Source of the DNA: Plectrocnemia conspersa
Lineage: Eukaryota > Arthropoda > Insecta > Trichoptera > Polycentropodidae
Assembly: GCA_009617715.1 (NCBI GenBank)
Contig: VTFK01000123.1
Coordinates: forward strand, 248,001-312,000
DNA length: 64,000 nt
Direction: 5' to 3'
In this document: positions 24,863 through 36,760 of the stretch, in pieces
Layout of the letters: each line of letters begins with the position of its first letter
Numbering within the stretch: position 1 is the first letter of the stretch
Notes under the pieces: model-generated
What the model was told of the DNA's origin: nothing
Seen by the model: the letters and a program-made list of their open reading frames with translations, nothing else
Databases searched by the model: none
Position numbers and translations under genes: made by a program

Positions 24863-26396
24863 ATTCGATAATCATTGCTCAAAGAGATTGCTCACGCGGA
24901 TTATTGCTCACACGAATATTGGTCACAAAACAACTTACTCACACGAAAATTATTCAAACGGCTCAAGAAAATATTATATTCTATTAAATATTCATACACT
25001 ATTTTTTAAAATAATTTTATTCGGTATAACAAGAAAAATATTCAGATTAAATAGTAATGTGGCAATTTGGTATTTTTGTTCTAAAAATCAAAAGCAAATG
25101 GATAATTTTAATTATGAAAACGTTACAAAAGCTGCTGATTTATTAAATTAAATATAAGGGTGCTATTTAGTTGTATAGAACTTTAAAATAAAATAAAACA
25201 CATAAAAATCGTGGTAATGCTCATGGTATTGACTTTATTGGAAAGCTAATTTTATGTCATGTTTAAATATGATTTCGGGAATAAATCGCATAAAGCGCAA
25301 TTTTCAAGTAGCTGGGGCCGTATAGCAACAATAACGCGGCGAATGTTGACTTCCAAATCGTCCATTGTCTCTGGTTTATCGGCATAGACTAGCGATTTCA
25401 CATATCCCCACAGAAAATAATCCAAATGTTAAATCACATGATCTTGGAGGCCAATTCACAGGTCTATCGCGCAAAATTATGCGCTCATTAAATGTTTTCT
25501 TCAATAAATTGATTTTAGCGCGCGCTGTGTGACATGTTGCATCAAAGCTCTTACACATCAATGCTATTCAATTGTGAAACGAAATAGTCAGTAATCATGG
25601 ATCGATAGCGCTCTCCATTGACTGTAACGTTCTAACCGGCATTATTTTTGAAGACATATGGACCAATGATTCCTCCAGTGACTTTTTGCGGATGTAACGG
25701 TGTCTCAATAATGGCTTGTGGATTTTCTTCAATCCAAATGCGGCAATTTTGCTTGTTGACATCGCTGAACAAAATTTTGTGGTGAAAATGAGGAAGAGGA
25801 TTTTGGCTTATTCATTCTTGTAGGCTCGTAAAGCAAGATCTTCAATAAAGTGGATGAACACAGTTCCAATTGCTGCGTACAACGACGATACTACGCTCCA
25901 CAGCAAAAACAACTTTTCGGTGCGCACTGTACGACGTCTCTGCGGATGCGTATTTTCAATTAAAGTATGCGTGGTGCGAAAACGATCCATGTTTATTCAA
26001 ACTACTTGCTCGGATAGACGTTTATGTCGACCGTAAAATAAATGTAGCGCACGGTAAGTTTCGCGAACTGAATCACAATTTTCGAAATAAATTACCATAA
26101 TTTGCAAGCGTTCTAGCGTAATGGCAAACCAAACTGAGCGCAAATCAGATGTCGGCTGTCGATGGAACGGTAATAGATATACACATAATTATATAATAGA
26201 AAATTAATGCAATATGTTTAATTTGTATAAGGAATATGCTTTTTTAATTCCCGCGATAATATATAATTTACAATTACACTGAAAAGTGTTTCAACGCAAC
26301 CCCTAATTTAATAACTTTCCTTCAAAATTGTTCCGTGTGAGTAATATTCGTATGAATGATCGATTTGTGACCAATATTCATATGAGCAATAACTTT
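24863..26396. mobile_element. Subrepeat-ended element (GCTCACACGAATATTGG) with mariner relic inside
   Basis: The left array (24863-24966) has successive words ATTGCTCA, GATTGCTCACGCG, TTATTGCTCACACGAATATT, GGTCACAAAA and TACTCACACGAAAATTATTC. The right array (26331-26396) is its reverse complement, sharing ATTGCTCA, GAATATTGGTCACAAA and TACTCACACGG in the same order and spacing. These are long terminal inverted repeats built from short degenerate words. Between them lies a mariner-like relic (about 25150-26315) that appears to be a nested insertion rather than the element's own gene. Confidence 0.55.
25150..26315 (-). pseudogene. Tc1/mariner-type transposase relic
   Basis: The minus strand reads in broken frames as an IS630-Tc1-mariner transposase: a segment with WIEENPQAIIETPLHPQKVT and GGIIGPYVF (about 25740-25650), then NGERYRSMITDYF (about 25615-25580), then LKKTFNERIILRDRPVNWPP ending RSCDLT (about 25510-25425), which carries the last catalytic-Asp motif of the WPPRSPDLTPLD type. 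Stops and shifts disrupt it. Terminal sequences AGGGTGCTATTTAG (about 25156) and the reverse complement of CAACGCAACCCCTA (about 26300-26313) may be its decayed TIRs. The related copy at 40293-40750 shares NGERYRSMITDYF exactly. Confidence 0.7.
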
Positions 26397-26439
26397 TACA
26401 ATATGTTTTTTCGGTATACATTTTCAACCTTAGATATAT

Positions 26440-27315
26440 GTTTTTACCGGTGAAAATATCATTTATCTTGCAAGTGCTAGTAAAATTATTTGACTTTTAC
26501 AGACAATTTTACAGTGAATGTGTATTTTTCAATGCAGTTATATATACGCTAGTGAAATTCAAATTAATTACATTTTCACCAGTAGATATATATTTCAACT
26601 AGCGAAAATATAATTTACCTGATAGTGAAATTATATACTGCTCTAAAATATCTATAAAACCAAATTTGACAGTTATGAAACGCCCATTTTCTGTTCAAAC
26701 CTAAACCATTAACCAAAATTAACCAAACCTAACTTGACCTAATAAAAGTTATAGAAATGATTATGGTTTTAGATCAAGTCAAAAATACAAAGTAAACTAA
26801 CTCATCTCTCAGGGGAAAATAAGCGGAAGTACAGACAGACGTTGCATCTCGCATATTGCTCAATGGTTTGTCTGCACTTCTTTATTACACTATGTTTAAA
26901 AAATATGATAGCTATTCTTAAAGATATACTATGGACCTTTTGCTATAAGAAGGACTAATCAAAGCATATTAAAACCGAATTTTGATTAATAGGAGGGCTC
27001 AAAAACCAATTATCGCTTCTCAGAAGGCAAAAATTAAAATCAAAGGCACGTAACGAGCGTTCACACTTCAACGGCGATTTTTTTGCTTTTGGCGTGTATT
27101 TTTGACTTCTGCGAAGGGATAATTGTTTTTTGCACTCTCCTATTGATTAAAATTCGGTTTAGATATGTTTCATTTAATTCTTACTAAGTGTAAGTCATAA
27201 TATATTGGTATGAATAAAAGTTTTAATATTATTAAAAAAAAGTCTAAATATGAACGCTATATTTTGAATTTGGACAGAAAAATGCATGTCATTCAATGAC
27301 ATTCTATGAATCTTA
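26440..27315 (+). mobile_element. Composite element, GAGCGTTCCCAC/AACCTAA family, long copy
   Basis: This unit is collinear, in reverse complement, with 53690-54370. It holds a subrepeat array (TTTTCACCAGTAGATATATA, ACTAGCGAAAATATAATTTA), a TTTGACAGTTATGAAACG block, AACCAAACCTAACTTGACC, and a GTTGCATCTCGCATATT block. Then follow ACCGAATTTTGATTAATAGG, AACGAGCGTTCACACTTCAA, GACTTCTGCGAAGGGATAAT, and a terminal ACAGAAAAATGCATGTCATT with CTATGAATCTTAAT. It contains no transposase and is non-autonomous. Confidence 0.65.
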
Positions 27316-27319
27316 ATAT

Positions 27320-28480
27320 AAAATATTTAAAAAAGATTAATGATTGGTGAACTTTTGTCCCCCCCCCCTCCCTAAAATGCTGCTAAATTTAAGGATTGTT
27401 TGTTTGTTTTCTTCGTATTCGTAATAAACTATACCGTTATAATAGAATAAAATAGTGAGAAGAACTTTGACATTCATTATAGAACTTGACATGCTTTTTT
27501 GGGTTTTGGCTCTTGCGTGACACAATAGGACCTTTTATTTAAGTAATGGATCTGTCGTGACCGATTTCTCCAATTCATCATTATGGCCTTTATATAAAAC
27601 AATATATCATACAACATATTTTTTAATTTGTTTATTTTAATAATAAATAATTTAAAATTTTATTTATTACATATACGCGTTTTTCTGTTATATATCGGTT
27701 TAGAGGCCGCAATGGCGACAAGCCCTTTAGAGCTGCATCTAACGCTTGTTTTTTTTAAAGACTTTGTAGATCTCTGCTTATGAGATTCTGTAGAAAGTTT
27801 TTCATTTTCATTTATATATTTTTTTAATATTTATTTTAGAACATTTTCGATCTTAATTTTTTTTCTCTAAGATTTTTAAATTTATTACAAACAATTTAAA
27901 AAATATATTTTTTAATTTATTTATATTTTTAAATGTTTTTTACATGATTTGTTGTAACAAAGATATGAATTTTAAGTATTTTATATATAATTTTATTATT
28001 TTTCAGTAACGATAAAAAATCAAAGTTCCAAACAAGATTATTCTACACCACGTTAAAGCTATTAACCTCGTCGCACTGTTTTTTATTACTGTTGCATTTT
28101 ACTTTAAAACTGTCACTTTTTTATAGAACATAGTAATTTCTTTATATTTGTATTCCGTAATTTTCATTTACTATATAATTAAAATATCTTTCAATATGTC
28201 GATTGATAACAAATACAAACCACAATCTTTTATAGTTGTTTATTATAATCTAAAAAAATATATATGACAGATTGAACGTCGTAAAATATATTTGGCATCA
28301 GGAGAGAGTTAAGTAAATATTTTTTTATAGTTGCATTGAAGTAAAATATTGTATGAAAACCATTAAAAATATTTTACAATGTCAAAAACTATTAAACTTC
28401 TCGTCCCTTTCAAAGTCGCCGCTTCAAAAGTCTCATTCTTATCTATCTACCCCTCAGTTCGACCCTGAGACCATAAAAAT
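27320..28480. other. Very AT-rich intergenic DNA
   Basis: A run of 10 C's occurs near 27359-27368. Otherwise long T- and A-rich tracts, with no gene seen. Confidence 0.4.
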
Positions 28481-28499
28481 ACACAACGTGCGCACACGT

Positions 28500-28927
28500 G
28501 TTCCATCACTGTTTTCTAAGACCAAATAGCTAATCCCCCGATGGTTCCTTCGAGTGCATTTCCAGCAGTACCACAGAAATCCGGTGGGAATACTAATTGA
28601 AGAGGTAGATGTACGAATCAAAATCGTACGTACGAACGTCGACTCTCAATCAAAGCCCAATCAAAGCTCAGGGCGTTGTCCAAAATCGGATAAGGAGATT
28701 TCTACATGTGCAGTCAATTGTTTGATAAGCTTTTGACTATGCACTGCATGAGTATCAAAGGGACGCCGACAAGTTTTATGCTAATGATACGTTCCAAGAA
28801 TGGCAGTAGCCTAGATATCGTTAACGACTGTGAATTGATTAAAAGCGTGCGCAGAAAATTAATTGAAAATGGGCAATGCTTTGAAAGCATCAGGCAACTC
28901 TCTCTGGTCCTAAGATTTACAAAATAA
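28500..28927 (+). other. Coding-like stretch, two overlapping frames, unrecognised
   Basis: A region of fairly balanced composition has a 60-codon frame (28554-28736) that hands over to a 73-codon frame (28706-28927). The second contains SLDIVNDCELIKSVRRKLIE, which looks protein-like. The hand-over across a frame change could reflect a decayed coding sequence or simply chance. I see no splice pair that joins them and recognise no domain. Confidence 0.2.
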
Positions 28928-28947
28928 CTTTTATTTAATTTAAAAGC

Positions 28948-29050
28948 TCAACAGGGGTAGCCAAACTTTCAAGATCCGCGAGTCATTTTTTCTATTGGAA
29001 TTTTTAGTCTATATTTATTGTTTTTTTTAATTAAATGATCGATTCTAAAT
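28948..29050 (+). repeat. Possible hAT-type MITE end
   Basis: CAGGGGTAGCCAAACTTTCA followed by AGATCCGCGAGTC resembles the widespread hAT terminal pattern CAGGGGTCGGCAAAC...CGCGAGCCG. Only one end is visible. Confidence 0.4.
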
Positions 29051-29339
29051 TAAATTGTCAGTTATATTTTGACGTATTACTTAAGCAGGGAGCAGTTTAT
29101 AGATATTATTGAAATTGACGCACCGACCGTGAGAAGCGTCATCCATTAAAAACGTCATAAGTCCATCAAACAATAATATGGCTCAATGACTTTTACATTC
29201 CGACTGGCAATTATAATTTTTTTTCTCCATTATAATGTATTTTATATAAAAATTTTCACAATTTATAATTTATTTTATGCATCTAGTATGTAAACCAAAT
29301 AATAAAAAAATAATTAATACAATAAATATCAGGCGCGTA

Positions 29340-29460
29340 CGTGATGAGAGTGAGTGAGAGATAAGGGTGAGCGGAACGCACGCCCTTATCTCTCACTTAC
29401 TCTCGTCACTTAAAACGCGAGCGAGCGAAAGGGAAAATATTTCACCGTACCCGCGTGATA
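29340..29460. repeat. Inverted repeat related to the 1 kb element interior
   Basis: GATGAGAGTGAGTGAGAGATAAGGG (29342 on) pairs with CCCTTATCTCTCACTTACTCTCGTCA (ending near 29408), giving arms of about 26-28 bp. It is followed by CTTAAAACGCGAGCGAGCGAAAGGG. This block strongly resembles the interior of the elements at 10.0-11.0 and 58.5-59.6 kb (CTCTCACTCTCGTCACTTAA, then ACGC and GAGCGAAAGGG). Confidence 0.65.
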
Positions 29461-30395
29461 CATATGTATATTCTCAAATATAATACATACTTTTTTCGTC
29501 TATTTCTGATTTTTTTATCATAAACACTATATTTATAAGTAATGAAATTAGAATTATTTTTGCATAATTTTAATCCCATATAAACCTTTGTATTTTTAAA
29601 TTTATGTTAATAAACGAAAAGTAATAAAATAAAATAAAAATATAGTTAAAATATTAAAAATACTAATTAAATTAAAAAGGGAAGTGTTAATTTTTTTTTA
29701 TATAACTATGAGGGTTTCACTAAGGGCTTTTTAGAAAGCTAGAAAAGCAAATATAAATTAGACACGAATGAAATTGTAATTTTGGAACACTCAAGTTTGC
29801 TCACAATATACTTTTGAAAGTCATCAATTATCACAACATAAAAACTCACTGACGGTGGAGCTAAACAATAATGGTATTGGTACACATTCATGACTAAACA
29901 CTTGGTCACACCATTTACTCAAAGAAGACACACCAATTTGATTAAGCTGATCACGAGAAACCAGAGACCAGAAAGACTCACACAGCTGCTAGGCTTTATG
30001 AATATTTATGTGCAATAATCTGTATATAAAACAGCTCTTTCTGCATATAACAGACTTAATAAGTCACACCTCTTGGCATAACAGCCCAGAAATAATTTAA
30101 AATAGATTTATCAACAGAATTACTAAACATACATATCGATAATAGACAAAGTTGAGTTCTTTAATCATCTGAATCGTGGATTACCATACCACAAATAAAC
30201 TCTCAATCTTGATAACTTTTAAATGAAGTTGAGGAATTTACGTCAATCAAAACTGGTCAATGAAACCCTACGGTGGTTTTAAAGAGATTACATTGAACAC
30301 ATTATATGTTATTAAAGCAGCAATTAGTCTTACTTTTACTATGAAAATTAGTCATAAGATGTGTGCCTAATGAGGAATTACAATTCTAAATAAAT
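29461..30395. other. Intergenic DNA, nothing recognised
   Basis: AT-rich, no supported gene and no repeat match noticed. Confidence 0.4.
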
Positions 30396-30420
30396 TCTTA
30401 TCTGAATATGTATATGTACA

Positions 30421-30630
30421 TATATCCATTTTGAAGGATATTCCGAATCGAATCCTTTGTCTTAGGTCTAGTCAAAGGCGGCAAGTCTATGTAGTATACG
30501 ATGCCGTTTCGCAACACTAACAGGAGCGACTGGAGTAGGATGTGAAACGAATCTTGGCAATCCAATCGTGACAAGGAGCCAATCAGGTCGTTTAGTAGTA
30601 TAGGTAGTCGTTTGCTCAGCTCAAGCACTG
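30421..30630 (-). CDS. Possible exon, Leu-rich, unrecognised
   Basis: A minus frame follows a plausible acceptor (CGATCCTCAG, exon from about 30630). It reads LELSKRLPILLNDLIGSLSR, LDCQDSFHILLQSLLLVLRN, then GIVYYIDLPPLTRPKTKDSI before running into AT-rich codons. Amphipathic Leu-rich helices are suggested. I recognise no family. The adjacent 30690-30940 block is also of balanced composition with open frames on both strands, but I could not connect them by splicing. It may be a real exon, a pseudogene piece, or noise. Confidence 0.3.
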
Positions 30631-30689
30631 AGGATCGACCGCAATTGGATTAAGTGGACAAACAAGTGTAAATCAAAGAGGCGACTTCT

Positions 30690-30945
30690 AGAGCATGAAC
30701 AATGACTGGAGTCGCTGCACGTTGATCCGAGCTGTCATCTCTCTGAAGTGATGACATTCAAGGACGATTCGAAACGAATAAACGATAAAGTAGGATCTAA
30801 ATTTAGCTCGGAAGATCGACGCGGATTGAAATCTTCGAACGGGTTCAACGAGCTGATCGGCCGAAGAGTCAAAATTTGCAATGATCTTATCAGCATGCAA
30901 GCCATATGGCTAAGATCCCACATACGAAGACTGGAATTTTAAATT
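30690..30945. other. Balanced-composition block, ambiguous coding strand
   Basis: Frames of 60-70 codons are open on both strands. The plus frame (30748-30942) is hydrophilic (FKDDSKRINDKVGSKFSSED...), and the minus frames contain NPFEDFNPRRSSELNLDPTL. Nothing decides between them. Confidence 0.2.
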
Positions 30946-30949
30946 TTAA

Positions 30950-33420
30950 GATGCTGCTGACATTAGGCGACCTTTGGCAATAGGACGAATTGAATGGCTC
31001 AATTCGATTGTGGAGTCAGAAGTCAAATATCAATCAGTGCTTTATTTACTGGAGTGCCTCAATCAGGGGAATACATATACATATATCACATGGTTTTGTT
31101 TAACGCCATTGTCGTCATTGACCCACATTCTGTATTTTTTACAACTCTTATATGATGTTATGTGCCTGTCACTCATCCTTTGCTATAACACAATTAGAAA
31201 GCCACACTTATTAATGAATATTGAAATTGTCCGGTATTCGTACATTCACTAGCTGCGGAACTTCACGATAGTGAGAGACCGACAGCTAGTTTTATAAAAT
31301 ACACTAATGACTGCCATGATTTAAAAATAGCTATTATTGTACATGAATTTTTTATGTTCACTTACTTCATATATAGTCGTTGCTACAATGCTTGTTTCAA
31401 AAGTCACATTTCTACGTTTTTTTATACAAAAATGACGGTATATATGTAGTATGTGGGCTTAAGCGAAGGAAGCTTAAACCTCAAACTGTAAATCTCGCTT
31501 AGACATTCCTCAAAACTTTGCGATTAACTTTTCACGTGGAATCTATGAAAGTCGCCGAGTCTCATTGAAGACTTCAGACACTACTTGAAACCTTTAAAGT
31601 TTACAACAATAGATTCATAAACTACGCGCCAAATAGTGGCATCGATGAGCTTCGTCAATACTTACCATCTTATAACAAACTCGTGCTGGCCTTAACACTT
31701 GTTTTTTGACTACACTGCAATCCGATCATCTCAAGTGTTTGTTTAATTACTATATTTTTTACGCATACCATATATAAGAATTTTGTTTGTTCTTAAAACA
31801 AACATAAAGAGGGCACGCCTCGTCTTTGATTCAGCACCAAAGAGTGAGATGCCTCTTCTGTCAACGAACTCGGTCATTGATCATAATCTGCCAATCCTCC
31901 GAGAGTCCGAACGCTCTCCCCCATTCATCCTCTCGGCACGCATCTGGTATTTGTAAAATTTAATTTTAGTCCCGTTGATATTTTCGACGCTAAATTAGCG
32001 CACGCTCACGCATTCATATCTCTGCGTAAATTTAGCTCGGCCGAAAGAAAGGTTTATCATCATCGCAACACCGCTGACGATAATTAAACGAAATCTTGTG
32101 TACCGACATGACAGTTTTATAAGTTACAGAAGAAAAAATGCTTTGCACGTGTGCCGAAGCGCTCGTGAAATGCGAAACCAATTATGCGATTTCAGAACGC
32201 GGATCTAAAATCGGACTTGATAGGTCATAAAGTTCAGTTTGGGCATGACCTGTTTTAGGTATGTGCGTGATCGCGAAATGTCTTATTAAACTCGTTATTG
32301 GAAAATATATACGTTTGGATATAATGGACGCATAGTTTGAGTTTGACAGCCAAGTATTTGTAACGCATTTTGTCACGCTCGGCGAAATTTTTATTTTGAA
32401 AATGGTGCAATAAATTTTGAGTTAAAAATGGAACAAAGCGTCGAGAATAAATTGTACAAACGATGGATATATGAATGGTATAAATGTTTTCAAGAAGGCC
32501 GTAAATATGACATCGAAACAGATTCAATCGTTTCAATGGAAATGCTTTGAGGAGGCAATACCAAAAAAGGACGTAAAGTTCGATGGAATTACAAGGTTCT
32601 CATTAATTATTCCTACGATTTTAATGATTTAGTTCACTCAGTGACGTAGCTAGAAATTTTAGGACCTTACGTAGGCCCCTTTAGTATGATTTTTTTTAAA
32701 TAAAAAAAATTTTTACTACATATTTACATAATAAAGCAAATACGAAGCATTTAAAATTAGCACTGAAGACAACATTATCTATACAATTTATAATTTTATT
32801 TAAATTTAATATGTTAGATAGTTTTGTACGATATGCGTGACGTGTCAACATAAAAGGAACATATTTGCTTTATCAGGCAAGTCAAAATTCTGTTATGTAA
32901 CATAGAAACGACCGCGCCGCCGCGGTCTGCCGGTTTTTTTATGATAGGGAGGGCTGGCGAAGTGAATTCAAAAGCAGCTATTGCATACATGCACTTTTTG
33001 TACTATTTGTACATTCTTACCTCTATTAAAATATATTTGTACCCAAATAGTCCATGGAATATATACAAATCTGCCTTTCTGAGTTCTTTTCAGCATCCAT
33101 TCTCATTTTCATTTACATCATAGAAGCGATAGAATGAATATGATATTCCTAAACTTAACTTGTTATTCACTTCTCACCAATGCGAAAAAACTGCTTACGC
33201 ATCATTATCTTTACTAAAAAAACATGTTTCGGTCCATACCAAAGGCGAGTGCATCATTTGGAATTTTATTAGCATCGTCTTATCATCATTGCATGTCCGT
33301 CATTTGAATGCCAATTAAGCGATGGCGACTGTTTTAATTATGTGCGCATATCGATCGGGAGTTGCATCCATTGTTTCTTTCTCGGCATGGGAACGACATC
33401 ATGGTCCTTGGAATTCGCAT
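30950..33420. other. Intergenic DNA, no supported gene
   Basis: Scattered GC-richer patches (31.80-31.95 kb, 32.00-32.20 kb) and a GC palindrome ACCGCGCCGCCGCGGT near 32911-32926 occur, but no consistent coding frame. Frames at 32.2-32.5 kb overlap one another on the minus strand and look random. Confidence 0.35.
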
Positions 33421-33428
33421 TCTCTGCA

Positions 33429-33590
33429 CCATATAAAGAGATACGTCTCCATATCTAGTCAACGAACGTAGTGGAATAACGGCTCTCGTTGAAAAGCTTA
33501 CGTGACATAGAAATGGATTTTCTTCGTTGCTGTTACCAAGCTGAAGTCAAATTTTTCAAAAAGTTTTCAGACTTCAATATTGCAATCTAA
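33429..33590 (+). promoter_or_regulatory. Candidate TATA core promoter with short ORF
   Basis: CATATAAAGAG at 33430-33440 is a good TATA box. A start site near AGTCAACG (about 33457-33464) would lie at the usual distance. The first ATG downstream (33513) opens a 25-codon frame beginning MDFLRCCYQAEVKFF and ending at about 33590. This is either a small peptide gene or the leader of a spliced transcript. No downstream exon identified. Confidence 0.25.
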
Positions 33591-34450
33591 TTTATTACAA
33601 TGCTTTGTATGAGCGCCTGTGTGAACGAATGATTTATGATTGCCATTTTCTTAGATCTGTATTCAAGATATTTTTGACAGTTAAGAATGCTCAAATATTT
33701 TATAAATATAGTAGCGTGAAAAAACGCATTACTTTTCTAAATTAAAATATATTCGTATCATTGCTTGGATTTTAAACTTTTTCTCATCACTCATTTAGGG
33801 GTACGTCTTTATTGTTTTTATAAGTGGCTATCTAGTCAATTGACAGTCAGCTTTCGTGGTGAAAATATTTAAAATGCCAAATCGTTCAAAAATTAGATCA
33901 TTATCGACATTATTAAATATTGTTTATGCAAAAAATATATTTATATTCAATTTTATTATTGTATACTCAAAAAATATGTTTATATAAATATAATATAAAA
34001 TATTTTTGGCCGTTCCTCAAATCGTCCGTCCGAGAAAATTAAAATCCTAATTAGCTTTCTCCATTTTCTATAATGAAATTAACAGTTTATTAATAAAACA
34101 TCCCTTACCCGCGACCAATTAACCTCCGACATTTTCTTAAATAAAAATAAGTATATAAATATCATTTCAATTTTACGTGCTACGCAGTTAATTAGCTTTG
34201 GCAATTTTTAAAGGAAATCCGTAGATCATTAGCAAAATATTTGGTATTTTTACGCCAAGTATCTCAACACTTTGTTTGCGAAGAGTAGTAATTGAAAGAA
34301 AAATATAAAAAATATGGTATATAAAAAAAAGACAAAACAGGAAGAAACTATGATATTACCTGTTTTTAAAACGTACATATTTTATGTATAAACATTCATA
34401 AAGTTTCAATCTAAATTTATAAACCCGTATTATCCCCATACATATAACCC
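33591..34450. other. Intergenic DNA, nothing recognised
   Basis: AT-rich, no gene seen. Confidence 0.4.
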
Positions 34451-34497
34451 ATGGATATTATCAGTGAGTATTTTGAAAATACTCACTGATAACATCC
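34451..34497. repeat. Near-perfect 46-bp palindrome
   Basis: GGATATTATCAGTGAGTATTTT faces AAAATACTCACTGATAACATCC with one mismatch and essentially no loop. It could extrude as a cruciform or be the footprint of a fold-back element. Confidence 0.75.
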
Positions 34498-34620
34498 ACG
34501 ACAGTTTTACACCTATTACGTAAGCACGTTAGTACCACTTGATCTTCATTGAGAATAGCTATTTTTACCCAATTTGTAACTTTTCTAAAAAGGTTTGTCG
34601 GGTACATCAACTGATACACT

Positions 34621-34905
34621 CCCTATTTACGATTGGAAATATTAACGCACATCATAATCATTAAAAGAGCTAGTTCGACTCGCGTTTTAGCCGTTGAAAA
34701 AAAATGGGTTTCTTCATTTAAAATGTAACGCCGTGGGAGATCATTTAACGGATTAATGTATGTATATTGTTTTGTCTAAACGCTAGACAAAAGCATTTAC
34801 ACTACGCGCAAGCATTTACACTACTTTATCGGCCAACAGTAATTTATTTCAAAGGAATTCACCACTTTTCTATAATTGAACGTTCCACCGAAAAAGATCG
34901 GACTA
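34621..34905 (+). repeat. Dispersed repeat H, copy 1
   Basis: CTATTTACGATTGGAAATAT to ACGTTCCACCGAAAAAGATCGG is shared with 38309-38633 in the same orientation, including GTAACGCCGTGGGAGATCAT and TTATTTCAAAGGAATTCACC. The second copy is longer internally. The middle contains a GTCTAAACGCTAGAC inverted repeat. Identity is high over most blocks; origin unknown. Confidence 0.75.
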
Positions 34906-35154
34906 CAAAATCCACCATAGATGTAATTATCTGCTAGAGTTACAATTGCTCGCTCGTTCTTGTGTATACATGTATACGTGTATACGTGGCGACATGTATT
35001 ACGCAAAACCTCAAAGGAGATAAGGGGTGACTCATCTAAATTTATAACATTTTGCTTCTGAGAATTCCATCCACTCCACTAAATGCAAATAAAGTACAGA
35101 CTTATTGCTTGCATATAATTTAAAAATATGACAGCTATTTTTACCGACATTACT

Positions 35155-35400
35155 ACGGACTTCTAATATAAGAGTGATCAAAATCAAAATATATTCAAAC
35201 CGAATTTTTACCAATAGGAGGGCGAAAAAACAATTTTGACTTCTCAGAAGTCAAAAATTCACGTTAAAAGCAATAAAATCGTGTCGGCGCTGTCGCAGTG
35301 GGAACGCTCGGTAATTTCATTACAGCTAAATAACCGAGCGTTTCCATTGCGATGGCACGATTTTATTGCTTTTGCCGTGAATTCCAGCAAATACATTTGA
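35155..35400. mobile_element. GAGCGTTCCCAC MITE, inverted-repeat copy
   Basis: The left half runs ACCGAATTTTTACCAATAGG, GACTTCTCAGAAGTCAAAAA, TTCACGTTAAAAGCAATAAA and GCAGTGGGAACGCTCGG. The right half returns as CCGAGCGTTTCCATTGCGAT, then GGCACGATTTTATTGCTTTT and GCCGTGAATT. The two halves form a large hairpin around AATTTCATTACAGCTAAATA. No coding capacity. Confidence 0.7.
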
Positions 35401-36430
35401 TGGGAGTCATATCAAAAATTGTAGCGAGTAAAATATGTATTCTAGATTTATTAAAAAAGGAGTTCCACTAATTAAATTTAAATAAATCATAAAAAAACAA
35501 TAAATTTAAATTTTATTTTGTATCAAAATTTTAAATATATAAAATAACGCCCATCGACTCTGCGTTTGACACTTTGAACACGCGCGATTATTGACAGCTG
35601 TCTGATTTACGGTGCTGTCAATAAAATAAACTCGAATTGGAACAACCTGTATAATGGGCAATTAACTTTTTTTAAATATATTTAACTAGTACACTTAGGT
35701 CTAACACAAGCAATAAAAAAATACACAAGGGATTAATTGTAACATATAAGTGAACGAACCATAATATTATAGTATTTGCATGGAAAGACAAAAAATCATC
35801 ACGATGTGAACTAGGCGTGGCTTATCAAGTAATTATTATTCCCATATAGTAAATTTCTATAATATGTAAAAAAAAACTGGTGAAAGAAAAACAAAGGAAA
35901 TGTTTAAAAATATAATTCAAAATTATATCTTCATCCAAACATCAAGTGTATAAATATGTAAGTAATTGTAATGTACATACATAAATATATTTAGTGTTTT
36001 ATATATTAATCATAAAAAAAACAATAAATTCCGTACGATTAAAAATATGTTGAGAACTATTGGTATTGTGTAAATTATAATAGTGTACAATTAATTAAAT
36101 ACTGCTTACAAGGATAGAGTGAATAGTTTTTTTCTTTTGTCATTGTATTCCTGTGAATTTTTTTCAGGTAGTGATCTGAAGAGGTACAGGATATGCCTTA
36201 AATAATTTATATATAAATAATAGGTAAGAAGCTTAGTTTTTGGGCCGCAGTGGCTTCAATTAATAAGTTTTTGCCCGGTAAACGTTCAAATAATATGTTC
36301 ATTTTGCTCTTAGGAAAAAAATAATAGAAAATAATATTTTAATTTAATCTCACGTTATATTAAACTTTTGATATAATACATATTTTTAATATAAATAAAT
36401 ATGCCACCATCAGCCTAAATTGCATAATCT
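35401..36430. other. Intergenic DNA, nothing recognised
   Basis: AT-rich, no gene seen. Confidence 0.4.
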
Positions 36431-36439
36431 ATAAAGTAA

Positions 36440-36760
36440 GAGGTCATCTGTCGGCAGCGATGCAACTTTTGTTCACAACTTGGCTAAAGTTTCAAAATTG
36501 AATGCACATTGCACGAATTTGCTGCCATCCGGAAACGAATACATTGCAGCGCATGCGCACTCGATCTTAAAATTTTTAAGTGCGCCTTTTTGGCGCCCGA
36601 TCGATACCGAATAATTTCTTTGTGCGAGTTTTGTTTTATTTATAACCCAACTTCCTATCGCGTTTCCTTCTTCTGCGAAAGCGCGCGATGAATACACAAT
36701 GGCCGACGTGGCCATGTTTGAGACGCCATGCGTAACATTGCCAATTTCAATTATATTTTA
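36440..36760. promoter_or_regulatory. GC-rich island with NRF-1-like site, possible promoter
   Basis: A ~300-base island of higher GC contains GCGCATGCGCA (about 36550-36560), a near-perfect NRF-1/ewg palindrome. It also has ATCGATA (DRE-like, about 36600), and ATGGCCGACGTGGCCAT (about 36699-36715), itself palindromic. Frames on both strands are open but featureless. A housekeeping-type promoter is the best reading. The transcribed gene is not identified in the flanks. Confidence 0.35.
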
